DNA of 64,000 bases from Apostichopus japonicus (Eukaryota > Echinodermata > Holothuroidea > Aspidochirotida > Stichopodidae). Each line of letters opens with the position of its first letter. The stretch's first letter is position 1. The position numbers and the translations under genes were made by a program. The stretch spans positions 16,764,178-16,828,177 of the forward strand of contig NC_092579.1 of assembly GCF_037975245.1 (NCBI RefSeq), read 5' to 3'. This document shows positions 1 to 11,700 of the stretch, one piece after another. A model generated the notes under the pieces. That model saw only the letters and a program-made list of their open reading frames with translations, was not told the origin of the DNA and searched no databases.

Positions 1-595
1 GGAGGGGCGAGCGGGAAGGGTAAGGTTGGGCTACAAGTGTAGAAGCCGACAAGAGGCCCAGCTTGTAGGCTACATATTGAATACATTCGTAAACGATACC
101 ACAATCATATATGGCATATACTCGACATCATGCTTGTCGATTACATGGTCATTGTAGTTCTTGGGTACTGTAGTTTTATTTACTCAAGTTATTTCCCAGT
201 CCCCATTGGCGCGAAAACGATAAATCTTCAGGGAAGTCAGGTCGCTAAAGTCTTGTGGGATGCTTGGCGAGGTAGGCCTATATTACTATACCCCTCGGTG
301 GCTATAGCTGATACGTTCACCATTCATGGAACTTCTCTTCTCAATACCCGATGAGTACGGTAGAGCTTGGGCGTAGACTTTAAAGGGATAAACGAATTCT
401 ACAAAAAATGCAAAAATGTATATCAAAGAGCAAGTAAAAAGAAATAAGAGTGGTCTAGCTCCCACTCATTTTGATATACAGTTTTAAATACGTCTGGCAA
501 CATGAATCTGGCTAGTCAAAGCTAATCAACTCTCCTGGTGTGGGAATTTTAATAACAATCAGGACCAAAATATTTTGCAAAATCAAACTCAAATA
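1..595. other. Intergenic stretch, no gene recognised
   Basis: Only short open frames without recognisable domains or splice context occur here. I see no repeat structure or RNA gene. The stretch ends at the left target duplication of the hAT-like element. Confidence 0.5.
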
Positions 596-603
596 GCTGC
601 TTT

Positions 604-1509
604 CATGGGCGTCAACAGGTGGGGGACGGGGGGGGGGGACATGTCCCCCCACTTTCAAAAGTGGAGGGGATATCATATCATTTGTCCCACCCACTTTTCA
701 GAGTAGTTATTAAAAAAAATCACATGCATATGCGCGATTTTCTATTTAAGGTCAAGAAATCTGGACTCCCTGGGCCCCTGCTATCTATCACTTGCACCGT
801 CATTTATCTCTCATTCTCCCAATATCCTAAATCTGCCCATTTAATTCGTTCGGGGGGGGGGGACCATTCGAAAGTGTATTGAATCTTGCACACATGTTGT
901 TTGTATGGGTTCCAAGGGATTAGGTAAGCCATACAGGTAGATGGTGATGAGTTACTATGTTCATATCACTACCTCCAGTCCCTTGGACTGGACGGACGAA
1001 TAGGGGTGTAGGGGTTAAGTAATTAAGGCTACATGTATTCGCCGGATATGGTAGATCTTTATTGTTGAGTGCCGGCTAGGCGCTATACACACGCTCTGCG
1101 CGCGGTGCCTTTTTCTGATTATTATTATTAAAGTACCTGAGCACATAACAACTGACGTCTCGCACCTACATGCATGTATTATATATACCACTCCACTCAT
1201 CCCGGAGGTGACGGCGCCACTTTTTCAATATTTCGTTTGAGATTGACGCTGTGTAATTCGTCTCCCTTGGTGTCAGAACGGCAGCTTTCTACCAGTACTT
1301 TCTGTCGGAAGTTAGTTTTGTGAGACAAAATTTCTCCTCACAGATCTGGTTCTGATGTAACTAAAAACGACTCAGGAAGGCCGTCTCCTGCGATCTAGGG
1401 GGTCTTATGTACCCAAAATTTTCTGGTACGCTACGCGCCAACCAATGGTGGCGCTCCGCTTAGATAGAATAGTGTCCCCCTCACTTTCTGAAACCGGCTG
1501 ACGCCCATG
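604..1509. mobile_element. Non-autonomous hAT-like DNA transposon, about 0.9 kb
   Basis: The left end reads CATGGGCGTCA (604-614) and the right end TGACGCCCATG (1499-1509), an exact 11-bp terminal inverted repeat. Both sides carry the same 8-bp direct repeat GCTGCTTT (596-603 and 1510-1517), the target-site duplication size of the hAT superfamily. Just inside the ends lie further imperfectly inverted C/G-rich and ACTTT/AAAGT blocks (about 620-680 and 1470-1490). No transposase-like open frame is present, so the copy is non-autonomous. Superfamily assignment rests on the duplication size and the CA...TG ends only. Confidence 0.8.
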
Positions 1510-1517
1510 GCTGCTTT

Positions 1518-2400
1518 AAAGCTCCATCGTTTTACAATGTGATGGCCTTGTGGTATCACCACGGTAACCCAATGCCCAGTGTAATTTCAGGTCTTTACAG
1601 AATCGTCTGGCGATTAGGAAGATTTTATCCCCATGCAGAAATGAAATCTATCCTTGCAAAGAAATGACCACTGAGAATACATGTATATGGATTGCAATTC
1701 TTTGTCAATACAAGGTTTTAATTTCGATCATTCTTCTTTGTTTATATTGTTATACAGGTATAACTGAAAACCAATGGCAAATGAAATATTGTTCATTAGC
1801 ATCAATGTCTACTACTGTTTGCGCTGCCACGTATGACGTCATCTCACCAGGGAGCTGCTACTCTAGAGTAGCAGCTCCCTGTTAGAGTAGCAGCTCCCTG
1901 ATCTCACCGAGTGGTCTCTTTGTCTATTATCTCAATATTGAAATAGATTATCTGCAAGCCCTTGATCGAAATCAAATTGAGATAATGAAATTGATGCACA
2001 GCTCATCAAAGACATTGTAACTCCTTGCAATTAAATCGGACATCGGTACTATCTTAACCTCCAACAAAGTGAACTGAATAAAGTTCTCTGGCGTTCCATG
2101 TTAAATTGGTTTGTTGACTTCTTGAAAATCAAGAACTGAAACGCATGTAACGCGTGTCAAGTGTGTGCATCACTTTATAAAAATCAATAGATTACAATAG
2201 ATTACGTTCTGACAATCATTATCCCAAGAATTCAATTTCCATTACAATCAAAATATTAAGAAAAATCGAGAAGAAGACAACACATTGAAGAAAAAGTTGC
2301 TTACATTTCTGCCGATAAAGCCTGAGTCACCCAAGATAGGGAATGGAATCCCCCTCCCCTTCTTTCTTCTCCACTACCCCCCCCCCCCCCAAATAAAGAG
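1518..2400. other. Intergenic stretch with one palindromic insertion and a poly-C run
   Basis: This lies between the hAT-like element and the 3' end of the transporter gene. Apart from the 53-bp palindromic element at 1848-1900 and a poly-C run near 2378-2391, no gene or RNA is recognisable. Confidence 0.5.
1848..1900. mobile_element. 53-bp palindromic mini-insertion (CAGGGAG...CTCCCTG)
   Basis: Positions 1848-1881 form a perfect 34-bp palindrome that begins CAGGGAGCTGC and ends GCAGCTCCCTG, centred on TCTAGA. A partial second copy of the right arm follows (1883-1900). The element is bordered by the 7-bp direct repeat ATCTCAC (1841-1847 and 1901-1907). A second element with the same ends and also a 7-bp flanking repeat sits at 28761-28785, which argues for a mobile family rather than chance. 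No coding capacity. Confidence 0.65.
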
Positions 2401-2419
2401 GAGCACCAAAGGGGAGCAC

Positions 2420-2425
2420 TTTATT
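2420..2425 (-). promoter_or_regulatory. Candidate polyadenylation signal of the SLC35G-like gene
   Basis: TTTATT on the plus strand is AATAAA on the minus strand, about 40 bases past the transporter stop codon. This is consistent with a short 3'UTR. Confidence 0.5.
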
Positions 2426-2462
2426 TGTAAACTGTCATAAATTAACAATTTTCAATCACTAT

Positions 2463-3404
2463 TTAATTACTTTCATTACTGTCTTTTCTTAGTGTCCCCC
2501 GTATACCATACCAGAAAGGTGCGAAAAGAATGAGTACAGCCCCTAATATGGAAAGAAGACTAACAGTTTCATCAGTAAATGCTACTTGCAACACGTAAGA
2601 TATTCCTACTTGTAAAGTTGATATCACAGCTACTGTGCCAGCGCCCTCAGTTTGGAGTGCCAAATATGCCGTAGCACATGCCCCTACTCCAGTGGTACAC
2701 ACGAATACCAATTGGAGCCAATCGTACCCAGATGGTATATTCATGAAGGGTGTTGAGTTAATACTTAATTCCAAACCAAAAACTCCGAACCCGACGATAC
2801 TCTTAAGTAAGAGTATGACGTATGGATCATAGGTGTCTCTCTCGACTAATTTCCGGACCAGAATGAATGTAAAGGAAGCACTAATAGCAGCCCCAAGGGC
2901 GGCTACTGCGCCAATTAAATTATGGTCACTTTCATCATCATCGACGGCGTCGTGGCCAAAGATAAAAGGTGGTTTTGCAATAAAAATTAATCCACCTATA
3001 TTTGCTAGTATTAAAAGTATATCGATGATGAATAAATCCTCGTTTAGAAATATCGTTGAAAGCAGAACGCAGAGAATGGCTTTGCTGAATATAATCGCGA
3101 TAGTGTTGCCTAGTGGCGCCAGAGAAAGTGCCAAAAGGGAGAGATACACGCTACAGATGTCAAAAGTTCCAACAAGAATGGCGATCACAGTGTCGACCGA
3201 ATTATAATGTTCTGTTTTCTCCCATCGTATCAAGAAAGGAGCGAAAATGTAACTCAAGCTGCATACAAACGCGACGAACGTTGTTGAGTATGTCTTGGTG
3301 GCTATGCTACTCGCTAGACCGTTAAAGGCCCACAAGAGAGCGGATATGAACGAAAATACGATTCCAATGTGATCTTTCAACTGTTCTATAATTGACCAAG
3401 GCAT
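2463..3404 (-). CDS. Single-exon SLC35G-like EamA-family transporter
   Basis: Uninterrupted 313-residue frame from an ATG at 3402-3404 on the minus strand. The protein is almost entirely hydrophobic helices: roughly ten predicted membrane segments in two homologous halves, each resembling an EamA (DUF6) domain (about residues 11-145 and 164-300). They are separated by an acidic cytosolic-type linker (DAVDDDESDHN, near residues 152-162). The second half carries the stretch EGAGTVAVISTLQVGISYVL, typical of the SLC35G (TMEM20/AMAC-like) group. The family belongs to the drug/metabolite transporter superfamily; transported substrates of SLC35G proteins are not well defined, so none is assigned. 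Length is near the usual 300-400 residues, and no frameshift or missing segment is evident. The gene is divergent from the hydrolase gene downstream. A retrocopy origin is possible because there is no intron, but single-exon SLC35G genes are common. Further upstream non-coding exons cannot be excluded. Confidence 0.88.
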   Translation of the reverse strand: MPWSIIEQLKDHIGIVFSFISALLWAFNGLASSIATKTYSTTFVAFVCSLSYIFAPFLIRWEKTEHYNSVDTVIAILVGTFDICSVYLSLLALSLAPLGNTIAIIFSKAILCVLLSTIFLNEDLFIIDILLILANIGGLIFIAKPPFIFGHDAVDDDESDHNLIGAVAALGAAISASFTFILVRKLVERDTYDPYVILLLKSIVGFGVFGLELSINSTPFMNIPSGYDWLQLVFVCTTGVGACATAYLALQTEGAGTVAVISTLQVGISYVLQVAFTDETVSLLSILGAVLILFAPFWYGIRGTLRKDSNESN

Positions 3405-5600
3405 AACGATCTGTTATATAAAGAATTAAAAATGAAAGGAAAGATATAAAAACAAGAACATCAACAAAATTGTCATAAAACGTTGATTCTACATTATACT
3501 TATTAAAGGAAACTTATTGAACGGAGAGTCGTTTCTTTGGAAAGAAAGAAACAACATTCTACAAAATAACATTGGGGTGGGGGGAAGCAATTTCCTTTCT
3601 TTGGCTGTTAGACGATAGTTTGAATTGTGCATAATCGCTTTAATTACAAAATTAATCACCGGGTGAGGGTGGGGGGGGGGGGGTTAATTACAATTATAGT
3701 GTCAGTACATGTATGTATGAACTATACAACCTAAGCATTCGAAAATTCTTCCACAATGTTTCAAAAGTTGCAAATTAATGGCACCATATGGAATCTAAGA
3801 ACTCCCATTTTACCAAAATTTCTCAAAGGAGAGTGTACGTTACATCTTAGCTCCCCTCCCTCCCCTTTTTTCCACCAGTATAGAAAAAATATGGTCCTCC
3901 CACTCCCCCCCCCCCCTGGCCATCAGTGCTTAGGGCTGATTGTTCATTTTTTTTTTTAACATCTATAGATCAAGGCTAAGATGTCACACGAACTCCCACA
4001 GCGAGAAACTACAAACCTACGTTAAATTTTGCCTGTCAAATATCCAGTTATATTGTTGTCAAGAATTTAACTAAGGTAAATGTGCAACTATTTTATGTAA
4101 CCTTATTGGTTGCACATTGCTTTATAGAAACCCATTAACGTCCACAAGAGCCTAGTTACAACCTGAGTGTACCCCAAACTTGATACTTCATTTCTTTTCA
4201 TAACTATGTATAAAGTCAACTTAAGTTAAGGAAGAAAACTAAAGAAACGCGACAACGAGTTTCATTATGATCTTTACATATACATACCGATATCAAACCA
4301 TTAGAAGTATATATAGGCTATGGTGTGGAGAGTTATACAAATTACATTCAAGTTTTGTTTTGTTTTTTGTTGTTCAAGAAACACACACAGTGATTAATTA
4401 TTGTTAACCGTGATTGTGTTAACGAATTCATCTTGTACACAAAACTGCAATATTATACGGACTTTATAAAACACCGATGGGCAAAGTGCGACCCGCGGGC
4501 CTCGAACAGATACATTTGCTTCCCACACCGATGGTTTTCATACCACATTGATGCAGCCGGAAGACCTCTATGGTAAGAATGAAAGGAAACATGTTTACCA
4601 TCGGAGGGTTTCTACATTGTGACAGGCCGAGACGGAGGCGACGAGAATCCGAGTAGAATATTAATTTTTTTTGGGGGGGGGGGGGGTGGTGGGTGGAGGA
4701 ATGAGAGGAGCTAGTTCATTCTTCTACACATTCGAGGATATGGTGATTCAGAAATATTTATGCAGGAATGATACAGTTTTATAATTCCACTTTGTAATGA
4801 GATCTTTCCTACAAAAAATAATTAAAACATATTATACATAAGATGATCATAACTTAAACGACACATTATAACTTACCTCTTGTTGAATTTTTTTTTTTCT
4901 TCCAACGTTGAAATGAACCGGTATTTATTTCTTTATAGTTATACAGGATATCACTTCAGTGCGATCGTTTTCTATATACATGAATATTTAAATGTATCAC
5001 AGTTCCTTTTGCACAAGCAAATACAGAAACATCCTAAAGTTGGAGGTTATTTAGACAATTTCTACGTGTATTATAATTATTGCCCTCATTTTCTCCAGTC
5101 TAGAGATGAACATAGATTGTACGGTTGTGGTCATTCACACAGAACCATGAATATCGGCGCGAAGGACTATTTGATAATTAAAAAAAAATAACAAAGGTGA
5201 TATACACACTGAAATTATCAGTAAAGGCAGAAATATTATAACGGGATATTTGATATTCAAGTAAGCTAAGTTTGATTGAAACATGAAATCGTGTACTGTT
5301 AAAAACAAACTGTAAATTAAAAGAGACATTTTGACGCAATATTACTGTGTCATGGCATTGTACAATATGTAAGTGTCTATATGGGACCATGCAGTACATA
5401 ATATGAGAAAAAGGATTTTGCTTGGTGTTCTTTAAAAAAACATAACAACAAACTATATGGAGTATATGCTCACGTCTGTGCAGAAGGTTGAAAACCGAGT
5501 TCTCATTTTACAAAGCAACGGTTCATGGATTTATTCAGCTTCAGTAACCAATAACGGTATTATATATAGCGTATTATTTAGCTAACATTAACACAATTGA
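3405..5600. other. Intergenic stretch, no gene recognised
   Basis: This holds homopolymer runs (poly-G near 3670-3682 and 4672-4686, poly-C near 3907-3917) and AT-rich DNA. The only structured piece is a small directly repeated flank pair at 4471-4534. Open frames here are short and lack domain or splice support. Confidence 0.5.
4471..4534. repeat. 44-bp hAT-like remnant between 10-bp direct repeats
   Basis: The 10-bp word ACACCGATGG occurs at 4471-4480 and again at 4525-4534. The 44 bases between them start GCAAAGTGCGACCCGCGGGC, reminiscent of the GC-rich terminal region of hAT/Charlie-type elements such as the one at 55107-55462. This may be an internally deleted insertion with its target duplication. 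The assignment is tentative because of its small size. Confidence 0.35.
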
Positions 5601-5754
5601 ACCCTATCTATATATATCAACAGAATTTTTTTTTTTTGCTTAATTCTATACCAGCGTTTTCCCAATTTTGTCAGTGTTATTTGTAGACTTGTCTCCTTTT
5701 CCCAAGCAACGTTCAAGGATTTTTCAGCTTCAGTAACCGATGACGGTGTAACAT

Positions 5755-5789
5755 AAATATAGATATATGTATATATATATATAAATATA

Positions 5790-5825
<36 letters not shown>

Positions 5826-5924
5826 AATAACGGAAAAACTGTTAAACAACTATGCTGCATTTAGAGAAAGGCTGGATCTCGAGTGAGATACAATAATTGA
5901 ATTAGGTAAGTGATTGGAAGTAAA

Positions 5925-6004
<80 letters not shown>

Positions 6005-6032
6005 ATTTATATATATATATTTATATATATAT

Positions 6033-6113
<81 letters not shown>

Positions 6114-6130
6114 AAATATTTTTTATATAT
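5755..6130. repeat. (TA)n / (CA)n microsatellite tract
   Basis: Long alternating TA with interspersed TTTATA/AAATAT variants fills 5755-5822 and 5944-6110, with a short (CA)n run at 5925-5944. Apparent open frames of Tyr-Ile repeats across this tract on both strands are artefacts of the simple repeat. Confidence 0.95.
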
Positions 6131-6490
6131 AGTATAAACAATATGAAATGTTTGGTAATTCAATGCCAGTGTACTCTTGGGTGACAGTTCATTTTGACGA
6201 AGGAAGACTTTTTCATTCGAATTAGCTTCACGCAATTTATAGAAGTTTGTTTTCATTTCTACAATTGACTTGTCACACTTTGATCACACTCTGGATTATT
6301 ACTACATGTTGAATAAATTGAGATCCCACGCAAATGTTTCACATGTAAACTACAGTTTACACAGGACAGTAGTGACACTGTAAACGACACACGAAGAGAA
6401 AATAACTCATTTTCCCAATTTTGGAATCATTGTTATATTCTTTGCGTTTAGCTTCGGAAAGAAGTGTCCGAATTGGAGCCAAGTGTTTCT

Positions 6491-6879
6491 AATAGGCTAG
6501 GCAATGGATATGGTCCATACATAGCCTAACACAGTACAACAGACACAGCTGGACTGTGCATATATACCGTAGCTACTGTCGTGATTGTCATCAGAACAAA
6601 CTTAGTTCGTCTCGTGTTAAAAAGTGATTTGAACTCTGATGAAAGATATAGATGAGTGCTTTGTGTCACAAGTCCCAACATAATATTACCATTATAATAG
6701 GCTAGGCTATGGATATAGTCTATACAAAGCCTAACACAATACAACAGACACAGCTGGACTGTACATATAGCTACTGTCGTGATTGTCATCAGAACAAACT
6801 TAGTGTGGCTCGTGTATAAAGGTGATTCGAACTCTGGTGAAGGTATAGATGAGTAATTTGTGTCACAAGTCCCAACATT
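6491..6879. repeat. Tandem duplication, unit about 205 bp
   Basis: Two adjacent copies (6491-6680 and 6696-6879) both start AATAGGCTAGGC and end TCACAAGTCCCAACAT. They share long identical cores such as CAACAGACACAGCTGGACTG and are diverged by point changes and a short deletion in copy two. The copies are too diverged to be very recent. An open frame on the minus strand spans both copies but shows no domain. Confidence 0.85.
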
Positions 6880-8640
6880 ACAACATCCCGTGCGTTTGAT
6901 GATTAAACGTCTATAACATTTAATGGCAACACTTTGGTAACAGTTGGCTAATTGACATAAAAATATATATGCATATAGCAATTATGAAATCAAAATAAAA
7001 AGAATAACAAATATTGACATGTATATATTACCTTCAGATATCTGAACATCATTGAAAACGATTTGCCCCATAATTTTAGAATAAAAGGTAGTGGCAAGTT
7101 CCACACATACAAATATATATGTCATTGGGTAACATACCAGCGGCTTTTTAATTTTACTGTTAATTAGGTGTGTTAACAGGAAGAACTTCGTTATATTTAC
7201 CGAGAGCTATGTTTTCCTTTTGAAAATCTATATGAAAAATATATCTGTATACCAATTATGAAATAATAATTAAAAAAATGACAAATATTGAGAGATACTG
7301 CTTAGTACAGAAATTTCAATATCCATGTGTTCATGTAGTCCAAGTGTTACATAGATTATTATACATTCATCCAAGTAAAGTGAATAAACTGTAACATTTT
7401 AAATATCAAAAAATGGCATTTTCTTGGGTGTTCTCGGCGTTTGTTATCCCAATAAGTTTCATGTCGTCCACCATTAAAACACACTGCTATCGATCTAGGT
7501 TGTTCAAACGTTCGAGGCTCGTCAATTAAAGTGGCTGGACCATTTAGTCTAACACACATACCATCATCGGTTATTTTCTCAGATGCAACACAAAAGGAGA
7601 GATAGCAAGATTTCTAACGCGTTTACATTGCATAACATACATATTTGTAAAGGACATTGTTAAATGTCGTTCAATTGTGGTCTATTGTATTAAAAATCAT
7701 ACAGCAATTGACATATTTCCATCGCTCAAAACTGTCCTTTTGATCTTCTGGGATTATGACATTCAATGACAAGCTGGGCTAAGCATGTGTCGCAAACTTC
7801 TAATAAATCTTAAAGGAATATTGCTGTGACTAAAGTTGACCGTTTTACAAACTTGCTGGAAAACTTAAAATTTAACTAAATAGATGACTTTTCTCTTGGG
7901 TATATATGCACAATGATGTTAAAACGAAGAAATCAGTTAAAAATGTCATGACCCCATCAGGAAGTAATGACTTTTTTTTGACTGAACATTTATGATCGGT
8001 TTCTCAAGCTTCAAAGTGATTTACCGTATAGTTGTTATTATTTAAGTGTCGTGAACCGTAATGTCTAGTTTATACTAAAGGGAGAAACGCAACTTTAGCT
8101 CTTAGCATTGTGTTAGACTTACGTCTTTAATCCAGAATATTTTTCCAACCAAAAAGTTTTATTAATACAGTGACGTAATAATGTTTATTGTCGTGACTGA
8201 TGGTCTAACTTTGAAATTTCCAGGCAAGTAATTTTCAAAAAGCAACTGAGCGATTAACTTTTAATTATCTCATTGGAGGTATACGGTAATAAACAAAATT
8301 AAAATTAAAACGAGTTATGCTATCAATTGATCTATTGTTATAGGGCTGTATGTACGAGGCACCTTAACTGTATGGATTGTTTTTATTGCATGCGTCAGTG
8401 GATGGAACCACTTTGCGGCTTATCAAACTGACATCTATATATATGGTTAGTACGCTTGTATATTTATCGTGTATACAGGAAGTCGTTTCGGCGAAAGGGC
8501 AAGCAAACCTGATCTTGAAGTCGCATTCAAAGTCAAATGCTGCAGTGCTGTACAGTGTGTGAGAACTTAACAAGTGGTATTATTTCATGTAGGAATGGTA
8601 TACCCGTAATATTGGCACTCATGCTCTGCAGTGACAATCA
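6880..8640. other. Intergenic stretch upstream of the hydrolase gene
   Basis: AT-rich DNA without recognisable coding exons or repeats. It presumably holds the promoter and any 5'UTR of the hydrolase gene, but I could not identify a specific core promoter element. Confidence 0.4.
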
Positions 8641-8644
8641 AAAA

Positions 8645-8799
8645 ATGATGTCCCTTCTCAAGTCACGGTTCTTCGTGATAGCAACTATTGGAATTATTGT
8701 CGCCTTTGTGGTTCAGAAGTCTCACAGATCTGGTCATACAATCCCAGAAGTGTTTGGCAACGTGTCTCCTGGATTCGAGGATGTCTTAAAAGTCTTCAG
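8645..8799 (+). CDS. Hydrolase exon 1: signal anchor and start of mature domain
   Basis: Encodes residues 1-51 and two bases of codon 52, including the membrane anchor and the GNVSPGFEDVLKVF lead-in that precedes the catalytic domain in this family. Donor AG/GTTTGA, phase 2. Confidence 0.8.
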
Positions 8800-11700
8800 G
8801 TTTGAAAATGATTTTAACGGTATATTTGTTCACAAGAATATGTTTATACGTTAAATTTAATTACAGTATAGTGTACAATGTACAGTGTATAGTATACAGA
8901 CGGGCGTACTGGTGCACAAATCTCTACCGTTCAGAATCTAATCGGCGTTAAATATAGAGGCCTTGACACAAGGGGTGCACTAATTGGTTGCAAACGATCC
9001 GGCCTACTTTCGTCCTAGGCGCCAAACTTGGCGCCTCCGACAAAAGTAGGCCGGACCGTTTGCAACCAAACGGATATGGGCATCATCGGTGGTGAATGTG
9101 GAGTATATATAGTTAGCACCATCATAAGGACATTACTGATACAGTGTGCATGGCAGACGCCAATAGTATTACTACAATAGGATAGCGATGACCAATAGCA
9201 GTGCATCTTAAAGAGGAAAAAACCAAACATCGTTAATGGATCAAAGAGGTTGAAGATAACTGTCATAAACAACTTCCCTAACAGCCGAAAGAATATCTTA
9301 GCCTCCATTTGGGGGATTTTTCAGAGTGGATGGGATTGGAGAGGTGGGAGAGGGGTGGGAGAGGCGGTGAGTGGATGGCAGACAAACATGTTGGAAGTGC
9401 AATAATGCATCTGTATAGATTAAACATTCATTAAACATGCAAATCTAGGTGGCAGAGGGGTTACAGGTTTGTTTTACTGTAGTAACCGGGTGACGACTGG
9501 AGCATTAGAACCATATGTCGGAATTGCGGGGAAACAATTGGGGAATGTGGGGGGGGGGGGGTGGCGGGGGCGACATGATCTCTGTTATGACAATCAACGA
9601 CGAGAACATAGATAACGACAACACCAGCAAGAATGACGATAACGACATTATTGGATGACGATGAAAAAAACGACCACGATGACAGCACCCGCACCGAAAT
9701 CATAGCGACGTCATCTGCGACAACGACGACGACGACGCAACGACGACGACGACGACATATGACGATGATGAAGACAACATTGATAGCAACAACAACAACA
9801 TTGATGACGACTGCGAAAGCAACACAAAATTACGACTACGAAATATAGCATAATGATAACATCACCAATGATACCGGCAACAAAAGCAACAGCGAAATTA
9901 ACTACGACAATGACGACGACAAAAACAAAAACACGACGACGACGGCTACGACAAAACAATGGCAATGACCATGATGCATGAAGACAGCAATGGCGACCAC
10001 GACAATAAAAGCAATGATGACGAATACAACAGTGATCACAAGAAGAGCAACTACGACTATATGACAACAAAACGTTAGTATTTACTTCAATATTCATATA
10101 CCAGGTAGTCTTAATTCTGCCATGTTCAGGCAATGCTTTTTGTTTCACCAGGTCCAGTCTCAAATTGCATTTTTTTTTTATTGGGTCTTGTAGGGAAAAT
10201 TATGAACACGGTTGGGATAAAGCTGAAGCAGGTTCGGCATTTTCTGTTTACCATAAAGGAGAGAAAGTTGTAGACATATGGGCCGGTTACGCTGACTATG
10301 AGGCAGAAGTACTTTGGAAGGAGGATACTATGTCGATCTTACTGTCCACCACTAAAGGTAATATCATCCTATATAACTATGCACATGTATACCTCATGAT
10401 TAACTGGAAACATGATGACGCAGGCTTTAGTAAACACTTATCCCCCCCCCCCCCCGCATATCCCCCTTCAAATTCCCACAGCTCGAGTCCGAGCCCAGCA
10501 GTTCTGCGTCCGTTTGATACACAGTGAAGTAATTCAGAAAACTCACTTTATTGCTGATAAACTCAATTTTTGGTTCGAAAAACTGAGTTTATCGAATGAT
10601 GAACTATGTTTTTCCTCGATAAACACAGTTTTTCGCGACAAACTCAGTTTATCCGCGATAAACACAGTTTATTGCCGAGTTTATCGACAAACTGTGCTTT
10701 TCAGTCAGCAAAATTTTGCGCTAAACAAGGTTTATCGATAAACTCGGTTTATTGAGCGGTTTAAAAAGTTTAAAAAGCCGGAGGCCTGCCTGCATGTTGA
10801 CTCTCCTCAAAGACCATGAGTGTCCATCATAATGAGTCTGCCGATCCTCTGGACGCAAGCCTCGGGCGGTTTCTTTCGGCTTCGGGATGTGGGGTTGAGT
10901 GGATTGGAATTTGGCTTGTTACCCTCCCTAAAAGTGCTTTCCATAACAGCGGCAAGGATTTTACAAACTCTATTTTTTAAAACTGATCCAATAAATAACA
11001 GCACCATTTCTAAAATAATGAATGACGTCAAAACCGACAACATGTTGCGACAGCAACTCTAAACCAAGTCACATGTACCCAATAATGGAACTATGAACAC
11101 ATTACACATTTTATATTACGTGGGAAAAAATATTTCAATTGAAAAAAAATTACAACATTGAGTTTTTCAAGTTATGATTCTAATTCTGATGGTTTTCAGC
11201 AAAATCATCATAGATGCTCTTCCATGTATCCTGGTAGAATATTTTCATAACTAGGACTCAGTAATACTGTTATCAATTATATTCCACATGTTTAGGGCTG
11301 AGTGCCTTGTGCATACTTGTGTTGGCTGACCGTGGATTGATTGATTTCAAAGAAACCGTGGCTTATTATTGGCCGGAGTTTGCACAAAAGGGAAAAGAGA
11401 AAATCACTGTTGAAATGCTCCTGGAACACGAGGTAAGTATAAGTCTTCAAGATCTTCAAAAAGCGAGTCTCTGTCTCTGCTCTCTTTCATTTTAAAATTG
11501 TACGATGACCTGAAAATAATAAGAAGACGAAAAACATACAAACGCACCTATTAATAGTTGACTATAGAGTCAAAACTTATCTCTCCATCTCTTCCTACAC
11601 TTAAAATAAAATCAAAACTTTTAGCAAACTGCTTATCCACTAAAGAACCTGTGTAAGGGAATGTGTAAATGTAAGATGGCCTGACGTTTCGAGGATCTTC

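Noticed and set aside
5861-6256. Long Tyr/Ile-repeat open frames on both strands
   Set aside because: They are translations of the (TA)n microsatellite and have no start context, domain or splice support.
9711-10163. 150-residue Cys/Val/Arg-rich open frame on the minus strand
   Set aside because: It is the reverse of a GAC/AAC triplet tract, with intronic position and no domain.
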